DNA of 64,000 nt from an uncultured Pelagibacteraceae bacterium (GCA_902529715.1 CABZXL010000003.1:26623-90622), one strand, 5' to 3'. Shown: positions 25,753-35,515, counted from the first letter of the stretch. Numbers and translations: made by a program. Notes: generated by a model from the letters alone, not told the origin.

Positions 25753-27381
25753 ATGATTTTAAAAAATTCTATGAATTTTATTAGTGAATTTTTTAATTAT
25801 TCATCAAATCAAATAAGGAAAATTTATCTAAGTTCTAGAATTTATAATAAAAAAATATCTAAAATTGATGATAAGCTTATCGAATATAAACCAAGTCCTA
25901 ATCTTCTAGATTGTTTAATAAAATATGAAAAAAAGAAAAATAATATTGAAAATTTTTATTTAAATTCTGTTTGGTCAAACCAAAATATTAAAGAGACTGA
26001 TTATAAAAAACTTCATAGCTTTTTTTGGTTATTTACAATTGATTTAAAATCTTCAAAAAAAATCACTCAATCAATTATTTTAAATTGGATTGAAAAGAAT
26101 CAAAAATATAATTCTAAAAGTTGGGAAATAGATACTTTATCAAAAAGGATTATAGCTTGGTTATCAAATTCAAAATTAAGTTATGATGATAGTGACGAGA
26201 ATTATAAAGAAAATTTTAATAGTAATATAAAAAAGCAGGTTAACCATTTAATTAATGAAATAAATAGATCTAAATTGGTAAATGATAAGATGATTGGATG
26301 TGCTTCAATCATATTGTCAGGTCTTTCTTACAATGATGAAAAATATTTAGATTATGGATTAAATCTTTTGAAAGAAATTATTAAATTTTCTTTTGATGCA
26401 CAATATTTTCCAAAATCTAGAAACTTCAGACAACTTATATTCTATTTAAAATATTTTATTTTAATAAGAGAATGGCTTAAAGAGTCTCTAAATGAAATTC
26501 CAGAATATTTGAATGAAATAATTTTTTTCTTAGGTCAAAATTATAATTTTATATGGCAAAATACTAATCAAAGTTTATTATTTAATGGAAACCATATTAA
26601 CTCAAATATTGATTTTGATAGATATTTAAGTTTTCACAACTATAAATTCAAAAGTGAAAGTAACGAAAGTGGAGGATATGGTATTTTAAAAAATAAAAAT
26701 GTTTTTATTTCAATTGATTTGGGGTCTTCTCCCGAAAAAAAATTTAGTAACGATTATCAATCTGGAGCTTTATCTTTTGAAATTTTTTATAAAAATTGCA
26801 AGTTAATTACTAATTGTGGTTACTTTCAAAATTATAAACATCAGCTTAACTCAATTTCTAAATCAACTGCAACTCATTCAACAGTCGTTTTGGATAATAG
26901 ATCTTCCTGTAAAATGAAAAAAGCCTCTGATGGTATTTTTAAAGTAGATGAAGAGCTAAAAATATTAAAAAAATCTATAATATCTGAAAAAAATTATTGG
27001 AATATATCTGGATCACATGATGGTTATTTAAAAAAATATGGAGTAATTCATGAAAGAAAAATAGAATTTTTTGTTGAAAAAAATAAATTTATTGGAACAG
27101 ATAGGTTAATTAAAAAGAAAAGTTTTAAAAGTTCAAATTTTGAAATTAGATTTCATTTTATACCTGGAGTTAAAATAACCAAAACCCAAGATGAAAATTC
27201 TATTCTCATTGAATTAGAAAATTCTGGATGGAAATTTTTATGTAAAGATCATAAAATTGATGTTGAAACTGGGCTATATTTCGGTAAAAAAAACTCTTTT
27301 GCTGAAAATCAAAATATATTTATTTCAGGTTTAACTCAAAATGAAGATCAAGAAATAATATGGGAATTAATTAAAATTTAA
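25753..27381 (+). CDS. Heparinase II/III-like protein
   Basis: A 542-aa protein with an alpha-helical N-terminal half and a beta-rich C-terminal half typical of the heparinase II/III fold. The C-terminal domain shows SGGYGILKNKNVFISIDLG near residues 305-323, then SGALSFEIFYKNCKLITNCG near 337-356 and STATHSTVVLDNRSSC near 372-387, where a catalytic-type His sits in THST. No signal peptide is visible, unlike secreted heparinases. In Alphaproteobacteria this gene commonly lies next to purH; the natural substrate is unknown. The stop overlaps the purH ATG by one base (TAATG). Confidence 0.85.
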   Translation: MILKNSMNFISEFFNYSSNQIRKIYLSSRIYNKKISKIDDKLIEYKPSPNLLDCLIKYEKKKNNIENFYLNSVWSNQNIKETDYKKLHSFFWLFTIDLKSSKKITQSIILNWIEKNQKYNSKSWEIDTLSKRIIAWLSNSKLSYDDSDENYKENFNSNIKKQVNHLINEINRSKLVNDKMIGCASIILSGLSYNDEKYLDYGLNLLKEIIKFSFDAQYFPKSRNFRQLIFYLKYFILIREWLKESLNEIPEYLNEIIFFLGQNYNFIWQNTNQSLLFNGNHINSNIDFDRYLSFHNYKFKSESNESGGYGILKNKNVFISIDLGSSPEKKFSNDYQSGALSFEIFYKNCKLITNCGYFQNYKHQLNSISKSTATHSTVVLDNRSSCKMKKASDGIFKVDEELKILKKSIISEKNYWNISGSHDGYLKKYGVIHERKIEFFVEKNKFIGTDRLIKKKSFKSSNFEIRFHFIPGVKITKTQDENSILIELENSGWKFLCKDHKIDVETGLYFGKKNSFAENQNIFISGLTQNEDQEIIWELIKI

Positions 27382-28922
27382 TGAAAAAAATAAAAACAGC
27401 ATTAATTTCTGTTTCTGATAAAAAGAATTTAAAAATACTTTTAAAAAATTTATCTAAACACAAAATTCAAATTGTTAGTTCTGGAGGAACTTTTAATAAA
27501 GTAAAAAAATTAGGTTATAAATGTTTAGAAATATCAAAATATACTGGATTCAAAGAAATACTGGGTGGAAGAGTAAAAACTCTTCATCCTAAAATCCATG
27601 CGGGAATTTTAAGTATAAGAGGAAATAAAAGTCACACTAAAGATTTAAAGAAAAATAATTTTGAAGAAATAGATCTTGTAATCGTAAATTTTTATCCTTT
27701 TGAAAAAACTTTGAAAAGTACAAAAGTGCACAAAAAAATAATTGAAAATATAGATATTGGTGGACCAACAATGGTTCGTGCAGCTGCTAAAAATTATAAT
27801 GATATTACTGTAATCACCAACCCTGAACAATATAAAGATCTAATAGAAGAATTAAATACAAATAAAAGTAAAACTTCTTTAAAATTTAGACAAAAGATGT
27901 CTGAAGTAGCATTTACTGAAACTGCTTATTACGATGGATTAATATCTAATTATTTTAATTCTCAATCTAAAGATTTATTTACTAAAAAAAAATTATTTTT
28001 TGGTAATTTAATTGAAAAATTAAGATATGGAGAAAATCCCCATCAATCAGCAGCGATTTATTCTTTTAAAGATAAATTAAATCTTAAGCAGCTTAATGGT
28101 AAGAAACTAAGTTATAATAATTATAACGATATTTTTGCTGCACTTCTAATCTCAAGATCTTTGCCAAAAAAGATTGGTACGGTTATAATCAAACATGCAA
28201 ATCCTTGTGGTGTATCAATAAATAAAAATAAATTAGAAAGCTATAAATTAGCACTTGCATGTGACCCAGTAAGTGCTTTTGGAGGAATAGTTTCATGTAA
28301 TTTTAAAATTAGAAAAAATTTAGCTTTAGAGCTAAAAAAAATATATTTAGAAGTAGTTATTTGTAATGGAATTGAAAATAAAGCACTAAAAATATTACAA
28401 AAAAAGAAGAATTTAAGAGTTATTGATTCAAGTAATTTAAATAATACTAATTTAAATAATATATCTTCACAATTCAATTCTTTTTTAATACAAACTCCTG
28501 ATAAAGTTTCTTTATCTAAATCAAACTTTAAAGTAGTTTCCAAAATCAAACCTAGCTCTGAAACTTTTAAAAATTCAATATTTGCATTTAATGTTTGTAG
28601 ATTTGTGAAATCTAATGCAATTGTTATTGCAAATAAAGACTCAACAATTGGAATTGGATCAGGCCAACCTAGCAGATTGGATAGTTGTGAGTTAGCAATA
28701 AAAAAAGTTAAAAAATTTTATAAAGAAAAAGAAAATGAAGAAATTATTGCAGCCTCTGATGCCTTTTTTCCTTTTGTCGACGGAATTGAAAAGTTAGTCC
28801 AATCAGGTGTATCCACTATCATACAACCTTCGGGTTCAATAAAAGATAAAGAAATAATTAAATTTGCAAATAAAACTAATACTGTTCTAATTTTCTCAAA
28901 AACTAGACACTTTAAACACTAG
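27381..28922 (+). CDS. purH: Bifunctional AICAR transformylase / IMP cyclohydrolase
   Basis: A 513-aa enzyme performing the last two steps of IMP synthesis. The N-terminal cyclohydrolase domain has ALISVSDKKNL near residues 7-17, GGRVKTLHPKIHAGIL near 62-77 and NIDIGGPTMVRAAAKN near 123-138. The transformylase part has LRYGENPHQSAA near 214-225, the catalytic Lys-His of IIKHANPCGV near 269-278, GIGSGQPSR near 423-431, and SDAFFPFVDGIE near 454-465. It uses 10-formyl-THF, the product of FolD encoded in this window. It converges on the pterin dehydratase gene with an 11-base overlap. Confidence 0.96.
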   Translation: MKKIKTALISVSDKKNLKILLKNLSKHKIQIVSSGGTFNKVKKLGYKCLEISKYTGFKEILGGRVKTLHPKIHAGILSIRGNKSHTKDLKKNNFEEIDLVIVNFYPFEKTLKSTKVHKKIIENIDIGGPTMVRAAAKNYNDITVITNPEQYKDLIEELNTNKSKTSLKFRQKMSEVAFTETAYYDGLISNYFNSQSKDLFTKKKLFFGNLIEKLRYGENPHQSAAIYSFKDKLNLKQLNGKKLSYNNYNDIFAALLISRSLPKKIGTVIIKHANPCGVSINKNKLESYKLALACDPVSAFGGIVSCNFKIRKNLALELKKIYLEVVICNGIENKALKILQKKKNLRVIDSSNLNNTNLNNISSQFNSFLIQTPDKVSLSKSNFKVVSKIKPSSETFKNSIFAFNVCRFVKSNAIVIANKDSTIGIGSGQPSRLDSCELAIKKVKKFYKEKENEEIIAASDAFFPFVDGIEKLVQSGVSTIIQPSGSIKDKEIIKFANKTNTVLIFSKTRHFKH

Positions 28923-29256
28923 AAATTTTATCAATTTTTGCTGCTAGAACAAAATCACTTTCATGTAAACCATTTATGGCATGAGTAAAGATTTTAATTT
29001 TGGCATATCCCCATCCAAACAAAATATCTGGATGATGTCCTTCTTTTTCAGCAATTTCTCCAACTTTATTTATAAAATTTTGACTTTCTAAAAAATTATT
29101 AAATTTAAATTGTTTAATTAAATAATAAGTTTTTTCATCATCTGATTTTACATCCCAGCCATCAACTTTTTTTAAGTACTTATGAATTTCACTTAAATCA
29201 AAACTTGGAATACCTCCTTCACAGGGAATACATTTCTTATCTGCTAAATCACTCAT
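28912..29256 (-). CDS. Pterin-4a-carbinolamine dehydratase family protein
   Basis: A 114-aa protein with the PCD signature EKEGHHPDI near residues 70-78, KIFTHAINGLHESDF near 88-102, and a WDV strand near 34-36. The two His of EGHHPD and the later His in FTHAIN are the catalytic set. In organisms with phenylalanine hydroxylase it recycles the pterin cofactor; without one it is proposed to serve in molybdopterin or other pterin chemistry. No phenylalanine hydroxylase gene is in this window. An N-terminal CIPCEGG stretch (C-x2-C) is typical for bacterial members. Confidence 0.92.
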   Translation of the reverse strand: MSDLADKKCIPCEGGIPSFDLSEIHKYLKKVDGWDVKSDDEKTYYLIKQFKFNNFLESQNFINKVGEIAEKEGHHPDILFGWGYAKIKIFTHAINGLHESDFVLAAKIDKISSV

Positions 29257-29273
29257 ATTGTTCCTTATTTAAT

Positions 29274-29348
29274 TGGAGCGGGCAATGGGACTTGAACCCA
29301 CGACCTTCTCGTTGGCAACGAGACGCTCTACCACTGAGCTATGCCCGC
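29274..29348 (-). tRNA. tRNA-Gly (anticodon GCC)
   Basis: The minus strand folds as a full cloverleaf: acceptor GCGGGCA/TGCCCGC, D-arm GCTC...GAGC, anticodon stem CTCGT/ACGAG around loop TTGCCAA, giving anticodon GCC, and T-arm with GGTTCAAGTCC. A discriminator T and encoded CCA (29274-29276) complete a 75-base gene. It lies alone between the pterin dehydratase and the TPR-sulfotransferase genes, and no integrase or duplicated 3' end is visible beside it. Confidence 0.96.
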
Positions 29349-29427
29349 TTATTAGATGATGATTATAGGTAGCAAGTTTTAAATTGCAAGTAATTAGAAA
29401 GTTTAAAAAATTTCAATTATTTAAAAA

Positions 29428-31020
29428 TCAATAATTAAATTTTTTTGTCCATTTATCCAATATATGTTTTACTTCTGAAAATTCATCCTTATAATTTTTC
29501 CATCTTCCAATTGATTTTTTATATAATGGTTGACTAACCTGTCTATAGCTTGGAGTATCTATAATCCCTCTTTTTTTTGTTGTTTTATAGTATTCTTTTA
29601 CGTTGTCTGACCATTCTAATTCAAGAAAACGAAGTAATTCAGTTATAGAATGATCAAAGTTTTGAACAGTTTCCTCATATTTTATTGTATGAATTTTTAT
29701 TGGGAATTTTTCAAAATATATTAACCACAAATTCATAACTAAATCATAAAGATTTACAGTATCTTTCAGGTTTGTAAAATTTAGCATTGCGCTATTTGGA
29801 CCAAAATGTTGCATAAAACAACTTAAAACAACATCATAAGGATTTCTTAATGCCAATATGAATTTTGAATTTGGAAAAAAAGAAAAAATTTCAGCAACAT
29901 GAACAATATTTAAAGGTAATTTATCTATATAAATCTTATCTCTATCAGTTTTAATATATTTATTTCTTTCCTCGAAATAAATCTCTCTCATTTTATAAAA
30001 AAAACTTTCATTTATATTTTCTAATTTAGAAAAATCATTATTAATATTTCGTTCCAATTCTTTTATAAAATTTTCAACCAAAGGTTTTTCTTCCAGTACC
30101 TCTACAGAATTATGGCTTCGTAAAATTGAATCTAACAATGTTGTGCCAGATCTTGGAAAACCTATTAAAAAAACTGGGTCGTTCGATTTTTTTTGGACAT
30201 TTAAAATATTCCAATTTTTAAATTTTTTATTAGAAAAAAAATCAATTCTTTTTTCAACATATTTAATATAGTAATTTTTATCAATTTTATTATATACGTT
30301 TTTGAAAGAATTATTTGACTCTACAAAATATTTATACGCTTTATCATATTTTCCAATACTATCGTAACTTTGTGCTAAAATTTCAGATGCAATAGTATTA
30401 AGATTAAAATCTTTATTATTTAACTTAATACTTTCTAAAATATTTATTGCTTTTAAATAATTTTTTTTTCTATACTCATAAATTCCAGAAAAATATTTTA
30501 CTAATGTAATTTCTCCTAAGTTTATTTTTGCACTTTTTAGAAAGTCATCCAGCTTATTAAGCTGATTTGATCTATCATAAAGTTCAAAAAGATTGATATA
30601 AGCTTCTGACATATTTGGAGTTATATCTATTGTTTTTAATAAAAACTTTTCGGCATTATTTAAGTCATTTTTTTCTTTATATAAATTTCCTAAATTAAAA
30701 TAAGCTTTAAAATTTTTTGGATCTTTATCTATTGCTTGAAAATAGTTTTCTAAGGCAGATTTCTCATTTTTTAACCTTTTAAAAGCTAATCCTAAATTAC
30801 ATAATGCTCCTGAAAAATTTGGATTTAACTCAATCGCTTTTTGGAAAAGTTTAATAGAGCCCTGCGCATTTCCTGAATTTAATTCTATATTTCCTAGAAT
30901 ATTATAAACTGCTGGTAAATTAGGGTCTATAGATATTGCATCCTCAAATAATTTTTTAGCTTTAATTAAATTATTACTTTTGAGTGCTTCAAATGCTAAA
31001 TCTATTTTTTTTTGAATCAT
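29428..31020 (-). CDS. TPR-repeat sulfotransferase (first of two)
   Basis: A 530-aa fusion. Residues about 1-240 are tandem tetratricopeptide repeats (for example AVYNILGNIELNSGNAQGSI, ALCNLGLAFKRLKN and AYFNLGNLYKEKNDLNNAEKF). The C-terminal half is a sulfotransferase: the PAPS 5'-phosphosulfate loop GFPRSGTTLLDSIL at about 287-300, an EVLEEKP segment near 315-321, and KFILALRNPYDVVLS near 382-396 as the 3'-phosphate site. Such proteins transfer sulfate from PAPS to a carbohydrate or protein acceptor, or may have other roles; the acceptor is unknown. A related gene of the same architecture is at 50869-52413. Confidence 0.88.
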   Translation of the reverse strand: MIQKKIDLAFEALKSNNLIKAKKLFEDAISIDPNLPAVYNILGNIELNSGNAQGSIKLFQKAIELNPNFSGALCNLGLAFKRLKNEKSALENYFQAIDKDPKNFKAYFNLGNLYKEKNDLNNAEKFLLKTIDITPNMSEAYINLFELYDRSNQLNKLDDFLKSAKINLGEITLVKYFSGIYEYRKKNYLKAINILESIKLNNKDFNLNTIASEILAQSYDSIGKYDKAYKYFVESNNSFKNVYNKIDKNYYIKYVEKRIDFFSNKKFKNWNILNVQKKSNDPVFLIGFPRSGTTLLDSILRSHNSVEVLEEKPLVENFIKELERNINNDFSKLENINESFFYKMREIYFEERNKYIKTDRDKIYIDKLPLNIVHVAEIFSFFPNSKFILALRNPYDVVLSCFMQHFGPNSAMLNFTNLKDTVNLYDLVMNLWLIYFEKFPIKIHTIKYEETVQNFDHSITELLRFLELEWSDNVKEYYKTTKKRGIIDTPSYRQVSQPLYKKSIGRWKNYKDEFSEVKHILDKWTKKFNY

Positions 31021-31064
31021 GGATATTATATTAAATTATACCAATTTATGTTATATGCATAAGT

Positions 31065-31706
31065 ATGTTAAAAAAAGAAAACTTGCCAAAAATAATACCA
31101 GTTTTTCCTTTAAGCAACTTTATAATTTTTCCAAAAACTAATGTGCCTTTAAATATTTTTGAACCAAGATATATAGAAATGGTGGATGATGCCATGAAAG
31201 AAGATAAGATAATTGGATTGATTCAACCTAAAAATTCTACTCAATCAATACCTGAACTTTATAATGTCGGTTGTGCCGGTAAAATAACAAGTTTTAATGA
31301 AACAGAAGATGGAAGATATTTAATTGTTTTATCAGGAATTAGTAGATTTAAAATTGTAGAAGAATTAAAAAATCAAAAACTTTACCGAAAGTATAAAGTA
31401 AATTTTGATGATTTTTCTTCTGATTTAGATGAAAGAAAAGAGGAGATTAAATTTTCAGATTTAAAACTTTTATTTAATAATTTAAAATCACTATTTGTTA
31501 AAGAAGGTTATAACATTAATTGGAAAGAATTAGAAAAACAAAGCCTAAATCAAACAATAAATACTTTAGCTATGGCATCACCATTTTCTCTGGAAGAAAA
31601 ACAAATTTTACTAGAAACAGTTAATATAAATGAAAGAAAAAAAAAATTAGAACTAATATTATCTACTTATAGTTTTAATGATTTTAATAACACTACCATT
31701 CAATAA
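31065..31706 (+). CDS. Lon N-terminal (substrate-binding) domain protein
   Basis: A 213-aa stand-alone Lon-N/PUA-like domain: IIPVFPLSNFIIFPKTNVPLNIFEPRYIEMVDDAM near residues 9-43 (in pieces, IFEPRYIEMVDDAM at 30-43), IGLIQPK near 49-55, GCAGKITSFNETEDGRYLI near 68-86, and a C-terminal helical bundle. There are no ATPase or protease domains, so it is not the Lon protease itself. Its role in bacteria is unclear; it may recognise unfolded or peptide substrates. It is divergent from the TPR-sulfotransferase (44 bases) and convergent with the UbiH-like gene, with stops adjacent. Confidence 0.9.
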   Translation: MLKKENLPKIIPVFPLSNFIIFPKTNVPLNIFEPRYIEMVDDAMKEDKIIGLIQPKNSTQSIPELYNVGCAGKITSFNETEDGRYLIVLSGISRFKIVEELKNQKLYRKYKVNFDDFSSDLDERKEEIKFSDLKLLFNNLKSLFVKEGYNINWKELEKQSLNQTINTLAMASPFSLEEKQILLETVNINERKKKLELILSTYSFNDFNNTTIQ

Positions 31707-32801
31707 TTAAATTAATCCTTTATCTGCAAAATTCATAGAATATTTTTTAAACAATGTATTATTTTCTAATAAATTAAATATTTTATTTGAATAATTATTT
31801 TTTATTTTACTGTCAAATTTAAAAAATTCATAAATAAAATTAATACTACTAAAAAATAAATAGTTATAATGCTTTGTTTTATTTTCGAATTCTTTTAAAA
31901 CTGATTTATCTAATCTGAGTCCCAGATCTATTTTTTTATCTATTAGTTCAGATAATATTTTTATATCTCTTATAGTCATATTAAGTCCTTGTCCTGCCAA
32001 GGGATGAACTTTGTGTATATTGTCACCAAAACAAAGTATGTTTTTATTATAATAATTTTTTAAAACTGAACCTTTAAGATAAAATTTTTCAATTTTCGAA
32101 AATGATTTAAATGAATATATTTTATTATATTTTTTAATTAAATTTAAAATTTCATATTCCTTAAACTTTTTATTTTCCTCAAAAACTGAAAAAACAATAG
32201 AAGTTTGGGTATTGGAAATAGGTAAAAATGCAATTGGACCAAATTTTGTAAATATCTGATGTGCAATTCTATTATCACATTTCTGATGATTGGCTACCAC
32301 AGTATAAGCTGAACTATTATAATTTTTATATTGTTTTCTAAAAAATAATTCTTTAGAAATTTTATTATTTTCATTAAAATTAACTATTAAATCAAATTTA
32401 TTTTTATTATTAACAATTGAATTATAAAAAGTTGTTTTATTTTTTTTTATAAAATGAATTAATTTTTTTTTTTTAATTTTTTTTTCAAGAAGGCTAATAA
32501 ATTTATTATACTTGATTATAGAAAAAATTTTACTATCTACTGGACCGAAATTCAAAATTTCTTTATTATTTTGTGATTCATTAAATATTTTAATGTTATT
32601 TATAAACCAAGCATTATTTTCTATACTTATGCTTTCCTTTTTTAAAAAATCAATATTCTTTTTTGCTATACCTAAGGTTCTTGTTTCAAATTTTTTTTTA
32701 TAATTACCTTCATCAAATATTGATATTTTTATATTTTTGTTAGTTAAAATATTTGCTAGTATCAAGCAAGGTAATCCATAGCCAATTAAACATATATTCA
32801 T
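31707..32801 (-). CDS. UbiH/Coq6-family FAD monooxygenase
   Basis: A 364-aa flavoprotein similar to the hydroxylases that add ring hydroxyls during ubiquinone synthesis. The C-terminal FAD-binding block CFGDNIHKVHPLAGQGLNMTIRDI (read in parts, GDNIHKVHPLAGQGLN near 256-271) is well conserved. The N-terminal dinucleotide motif is degenerate: IGYGLPCLILA keeps two glycines but has Cys instead of the third. A mid-protein RTLGIA segment near 41-46 fits the family. Which ring position it hydroxylates is unclear. It is divergent from ftsK with 66 bases between. Confidence 0.83.
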   Translation of the reverse strand: MNICLIGYGLPCLILANILTNKNIKISIFDEGNYKKKFETRTLGIAKKNIDFLKKESISIENNAWFINNIKIFNESQNNKEILNFGPVDSKIFSIIKYNKFISLLEKKIKKKKLIHFIKKNKTTFYNSIVNNKNKFDLIVNFNENNKISKELFFRKQYKNYNSSAYTVVANHQKCDNRIAHQIFTKFGPIAFLPISNTQTSIVFSVFEENKKFKEYEILNLIKKYNKIYSFKSFSKIEKFYLKGSVLKNYYNKNILCFGDNIHKVHPLAGQGLNMTIRDIKILSELIDKKIDLGLRLDKSVLKEFENKTKHYNYLFFSSINFIYEFFKFDSKIKNNYSNKIFNLLENNTLFKKYSMNFADKGLI

Positions 32802-32867
32802 ATTTAAATTTTAATTTTAACAATAAATATTAAATGATACAAAGTTACAAACTAGATTCTATATAAA

Positions 32868-34961
32868 ATGAATATAAAAGATTTAAGCAAAAAAAGCCTT
32901 GATTTTACTGTTAAAAGAGTTGCAGAAATAATCGGAATATTGTTTATTTGTACTTCTACCTTATTATTTTTATCACTTATAAGTTATTCACCGGAAGACC
33001 CAAACTTTATATTTACAGATAATACTGAGATAAAAAATATTCTGGGAATTAGAGGAAGTTATACTTCTGACCTTTTTTTTCAGTCGATTGGTTTGATATC
33101 ATATTTAGTATCAATCACTATTTTTTTTACAGGAATTAATTTAATCAAAAACAAGAATTTTTTAACTATCGTTGAAAACACTTTTTATTTAATTTTATAT
33201 AGTATTATTGGATCATTATTTCTTTCAATTTTCTATCCAAATTCTTTATGGCTATCTATTAATGGAAATGGAGGTTTTGTTGGAATTTTTTTTCAAAATA
33301 CTTTTCTATCAAGCTTAATAAATTTAAATAAAGATATTTCATTTTATTTTGTTCTAATCCTAATTATAATTATTTTTTTAATAAGTATTAATTTTAATAT
33401 TAAATATTTAATAAATATTTTTAAAAATATTTTTTTATTTTTAAAAAAATATAAAAATAAAGACGCTGCATTAACAGATTTTGTTTATGAAGAAAATCAA
33501 AAAGTAGTTGACAATCTTCAAAAACCTAAACAAGAAGACTTGCCATTTAATGAAAAAAGTGCTGAAAATACAAATAAATATAGATTTAAATTACCATCTA
33601 TTAATTATTTAAAAAGACCAACAAAATCTGAACAAGAAAAAAACTTAAATGAAAATAAAATTGACGAAGATACTTTAGAAAAAATACTTTTAGATTTTGG
33701 TGTAGAAGGAAAAATAAAAAAAGTTAGTAGAGGTCCTGTAGTTACTTTAAATGAATTTGAACCTGCGCCAGGTATAAAAGTATCAAAAATTATTAACTTG
33801 TCTGAGGACATTGCACGAAATACAAGTTCGGAGTCAGCTAGAATATCGACAATTCCAGGAAGTAGTACTATTGGTATAGAACTTCCAAATTCTTCAAGAG
33901 AACACGTGTTCTTGAGTGAAATTATTTCTAGCTCTAATTTTGCTAAAAAAGATATTAAACTTCCCATAGCTCTTGGAAAAAGTATTTCAGGGGTTCCTAT
34001 TGTGGAAGATCTTACAGCAATGCCACACTTATTAATTGCTGGAACCACTGGTTCAGGAAAGTCTGTTTGTATAAATACTATAATTTTATCATTACTTTAC
34101 AAGCATGGTCCTGATAAATGTAAATTCATACTTGTAGATCCAAAAATGTTAGAATTGTCTACATACGAAGGTATACCGCATTTATTATGTCCCGTAATTA
34201 CAGAAGCAAAAAGAGCAGCTTCTGTTTTAGGATGGGTTGTTAAAGAAATGGAAAGTAGATACAGATTAATGACAAGAGTTGGCGTTCGAAATATAGATGG
34301 TTATAACACAAAGCACAAACTTCCAATGCCTTACATTGTTGTAATCGTTGATGAAATGTCTGATCTTATGCTTGTAGCTAGCAAAGAAATAGAAGGTTAC
34401 ATTCAAAAATTATCCCAAATGGCAAGAGCTGCAGGCATACATATAATAATGGCTACCCAAAGACCAAGTGTTGATGTAATTACTGGAACAATTAAAGCTA
34501 ATTTTCCTACAAGAATATCTTTTCAAGTTACTTCAAAAATAGATAGTAGGACAATATTGGGTGAACAAGGAGCTGAGCAATTGCTAGGAAAAGGAGATAT
34601 GCTTTACATGTCCTCTGCCAATAGAATAGTAAGAATACACGCACCTTTTGTATCTGAAAATGAAATTGAAAAAATAAATAACTATTTAAGATCACAAGCA
34701 GAACCTGACTATGTTGATGAAATTTTAAATTTTGCAGATGAAAAAGAAATTGGAAAAAATTCATTAGAAAATGAAAATCAAGATGAATTGTATATTACTG
34801 CATTAGAAATAATTAAATCAGAAGGAAAAGCTTCTACCTCTTTTTTACAAAGAAAATTACAAATAGGTTATAATCGTGCTGCTAGAATAATTGATATGAT
34901 GGAAGAAAATGGAGAAGTAAGTAAAGCAAATCATGTAGGTAAAAGAGAAGTTTTAAAATGA
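32868..34961 (+). CDS. ftsK: DNA translocase FtsK
   Basis: A 697-aa division-linked DNA pump. Residues about 20-190 contain four membrane helices. The linker is short (about 195-255), smaller than in E. coli, in line with streamlining. The motor carries Walker A AGTTGSGKSVC near 390-400, the Walker B-type IVVIVDEMSDLM near 486-497, and MATQRPSVDVITG near 524-536. The C-terminal gamma winged-helix domain (LYITALEIIKSEGKAS..., SFLQRKLQIGYNRAARIID) reads KOPS-like polarity sequences in related proteins. It coordinates chromosome segregation with septation. The last 4 bases overlap the lolA-like ATG. Confidence 0.96.
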   Translation: MNIKDLSKKSLDFTVKRVAEIIGILFICTSTLLFLSLISYSPEDPNFIFTDNTEIKNILGIRGSYTSDLFFQSIGLISYLVSITIFFTGINLIKNKNFLTIVENTFYLILYSIIGSLFLSIFYPNSLWLSINGNGGFVGIFFQNTFLSSLINLNKDISFYFVLILIIIIFLISINFNIKYLINIFKNIFLFLKKYKNKDAALTDFVYEENQKVVDNLQKPKQEDLPFNEKSAENTNKYRFKLPSINYLKRPTKSEQEKNLNENKIDEDTLEKILLDFGVEGKIKKVSRGPVVTLNEFEPAPGIKVSKIINLSEDIARNTSSESARISTIPGSSTIGIELPNSSREHVFLSEIISSSNFAKKDIKLPIALGKSISGVPIVEDLTAMPHLLIAGTTGSGKSVCINTIILSLLYKHGPDKCKFILVDPKMLELSTYEGIPHLLCPVITEAKRAASVLGWVVKEMESRYRLMTRVGVRNIDGYNTKHKLPMPYIVVIVDEMSDLMLVASKEIEGYIQKLSQMARAAGIHIIMATQRPSVDVITGTIKANFPTRISFQVTSKIDSRTILGEQGAEQLLGKGDMLYMSSANRIVRIHAPFVSENEIEKINNYLRSQAEPDYVDEILNFADEKEIGKNSLENENQDELYITALEIIKSEGKASTSFLQRKLQIGYNRAARIIDMMEENGEVSKANHVGKREVLK

Positions 34962-35515
34962 TAAAAAAAATAATTTTAATTTTTTTTTTTTTAAATATAT
35001 TTAATAACTCTTACGGATCTGCCAAAGTTGAAATAATTAATAATTTTAAAAAAATAAATAGTATAAGTTTTGATTTCAAACAAAATATCGAAGATAAAAC
35101 TGAAGAAGGAAATTGCATAATTAAGTATCCTAAAAAAATTTTCTGTGATTACAAAGATATAAAAAAAAAAATTATTGTTTCAAATGGAAATTCATTAGTA
35201 ATTAAAAATAGAGCATCAAAGGGATATTTTTTATACCCGCTAGATAAAACGCCATTGGAATTAATTTTAAATAAAAATTTACTATTAGATAAAATTGGAA
35301 GATTAGAAACAAAACTTGTTAATGATAAATATTATATTTTTTCATTAGAAAATAATGGGAATAAAATAAATATTTTTTTTGATAAAAACTCTTATGATTT
35401 AATTGGTTGGCAAACAGAAGATATTTATCAAAATCTTGTCATAACATTTATATATAATGTTAAAAAAAATTTAAATTTTAGTGAAAAATTGTTCAAACTC
35501 CCTAAACAAGATTAA
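34958..35515 (+). CDS. lolA: Outer-membrane lipoprotein carrier LolA-like protein
   Basis: A 185-aa exported protein with signal peptide (hydrophobic core about 5-15, likely cleavage near NSYGSA at about 21). The mature part alternates beta-strands and has the LolA hallmarks: NSISFDFKQNIED-like opening near 34-46, GNCIIKYPKKIFCDY near 52-66, then GNSLVIKNRASKGYFLYPLDKTPLELILN (GYFLYPLDKTPLELIL at about 88-103). LolA ferries lipoproteins across the periplasm from LolCDE to LolB. The ftsK-lolA pair is a standard arrangement in many proteobacteria. Its stop abuts the convergent GNAT gene. Confidence 0.85.
   Translation: MIKKIILIFFFLNIFNNSYGSAKVEIINNFKKINSISFDFKQNIEDKTEEGNCIIKYPKKIFCDYKDIKKKIIVSNGNSLVIKNRASKGYFLYPLDKTPLELILNKNLLLDKIGRLETKLVNDKYYIFSLENNGNKINIFFDKNSYDLIGWQTEDIYQNLVITFIYNVKKNLNFSEKLFKLPKQD

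Noticed and set aside
28912-28922. Convergent overlap of purH and the pterin dehydratase as a sign of a misplaced stop
   Set aside because: Both proteins have full family length and such overlaps are common in this compact genome.
29274-29348. tRNA-Gly as an integration site for a genomic island
   Set aside because: No integrase, no duplicated tRNA 3' end and no island genes adjoin it; the glycan island is over 10 kb away.
33605-34048. 147-codon open frame on the minus strand
   Set aside because: It lies entirely within ftsK in antisense, has no family features, and is explained by the coding bias of ftsK.
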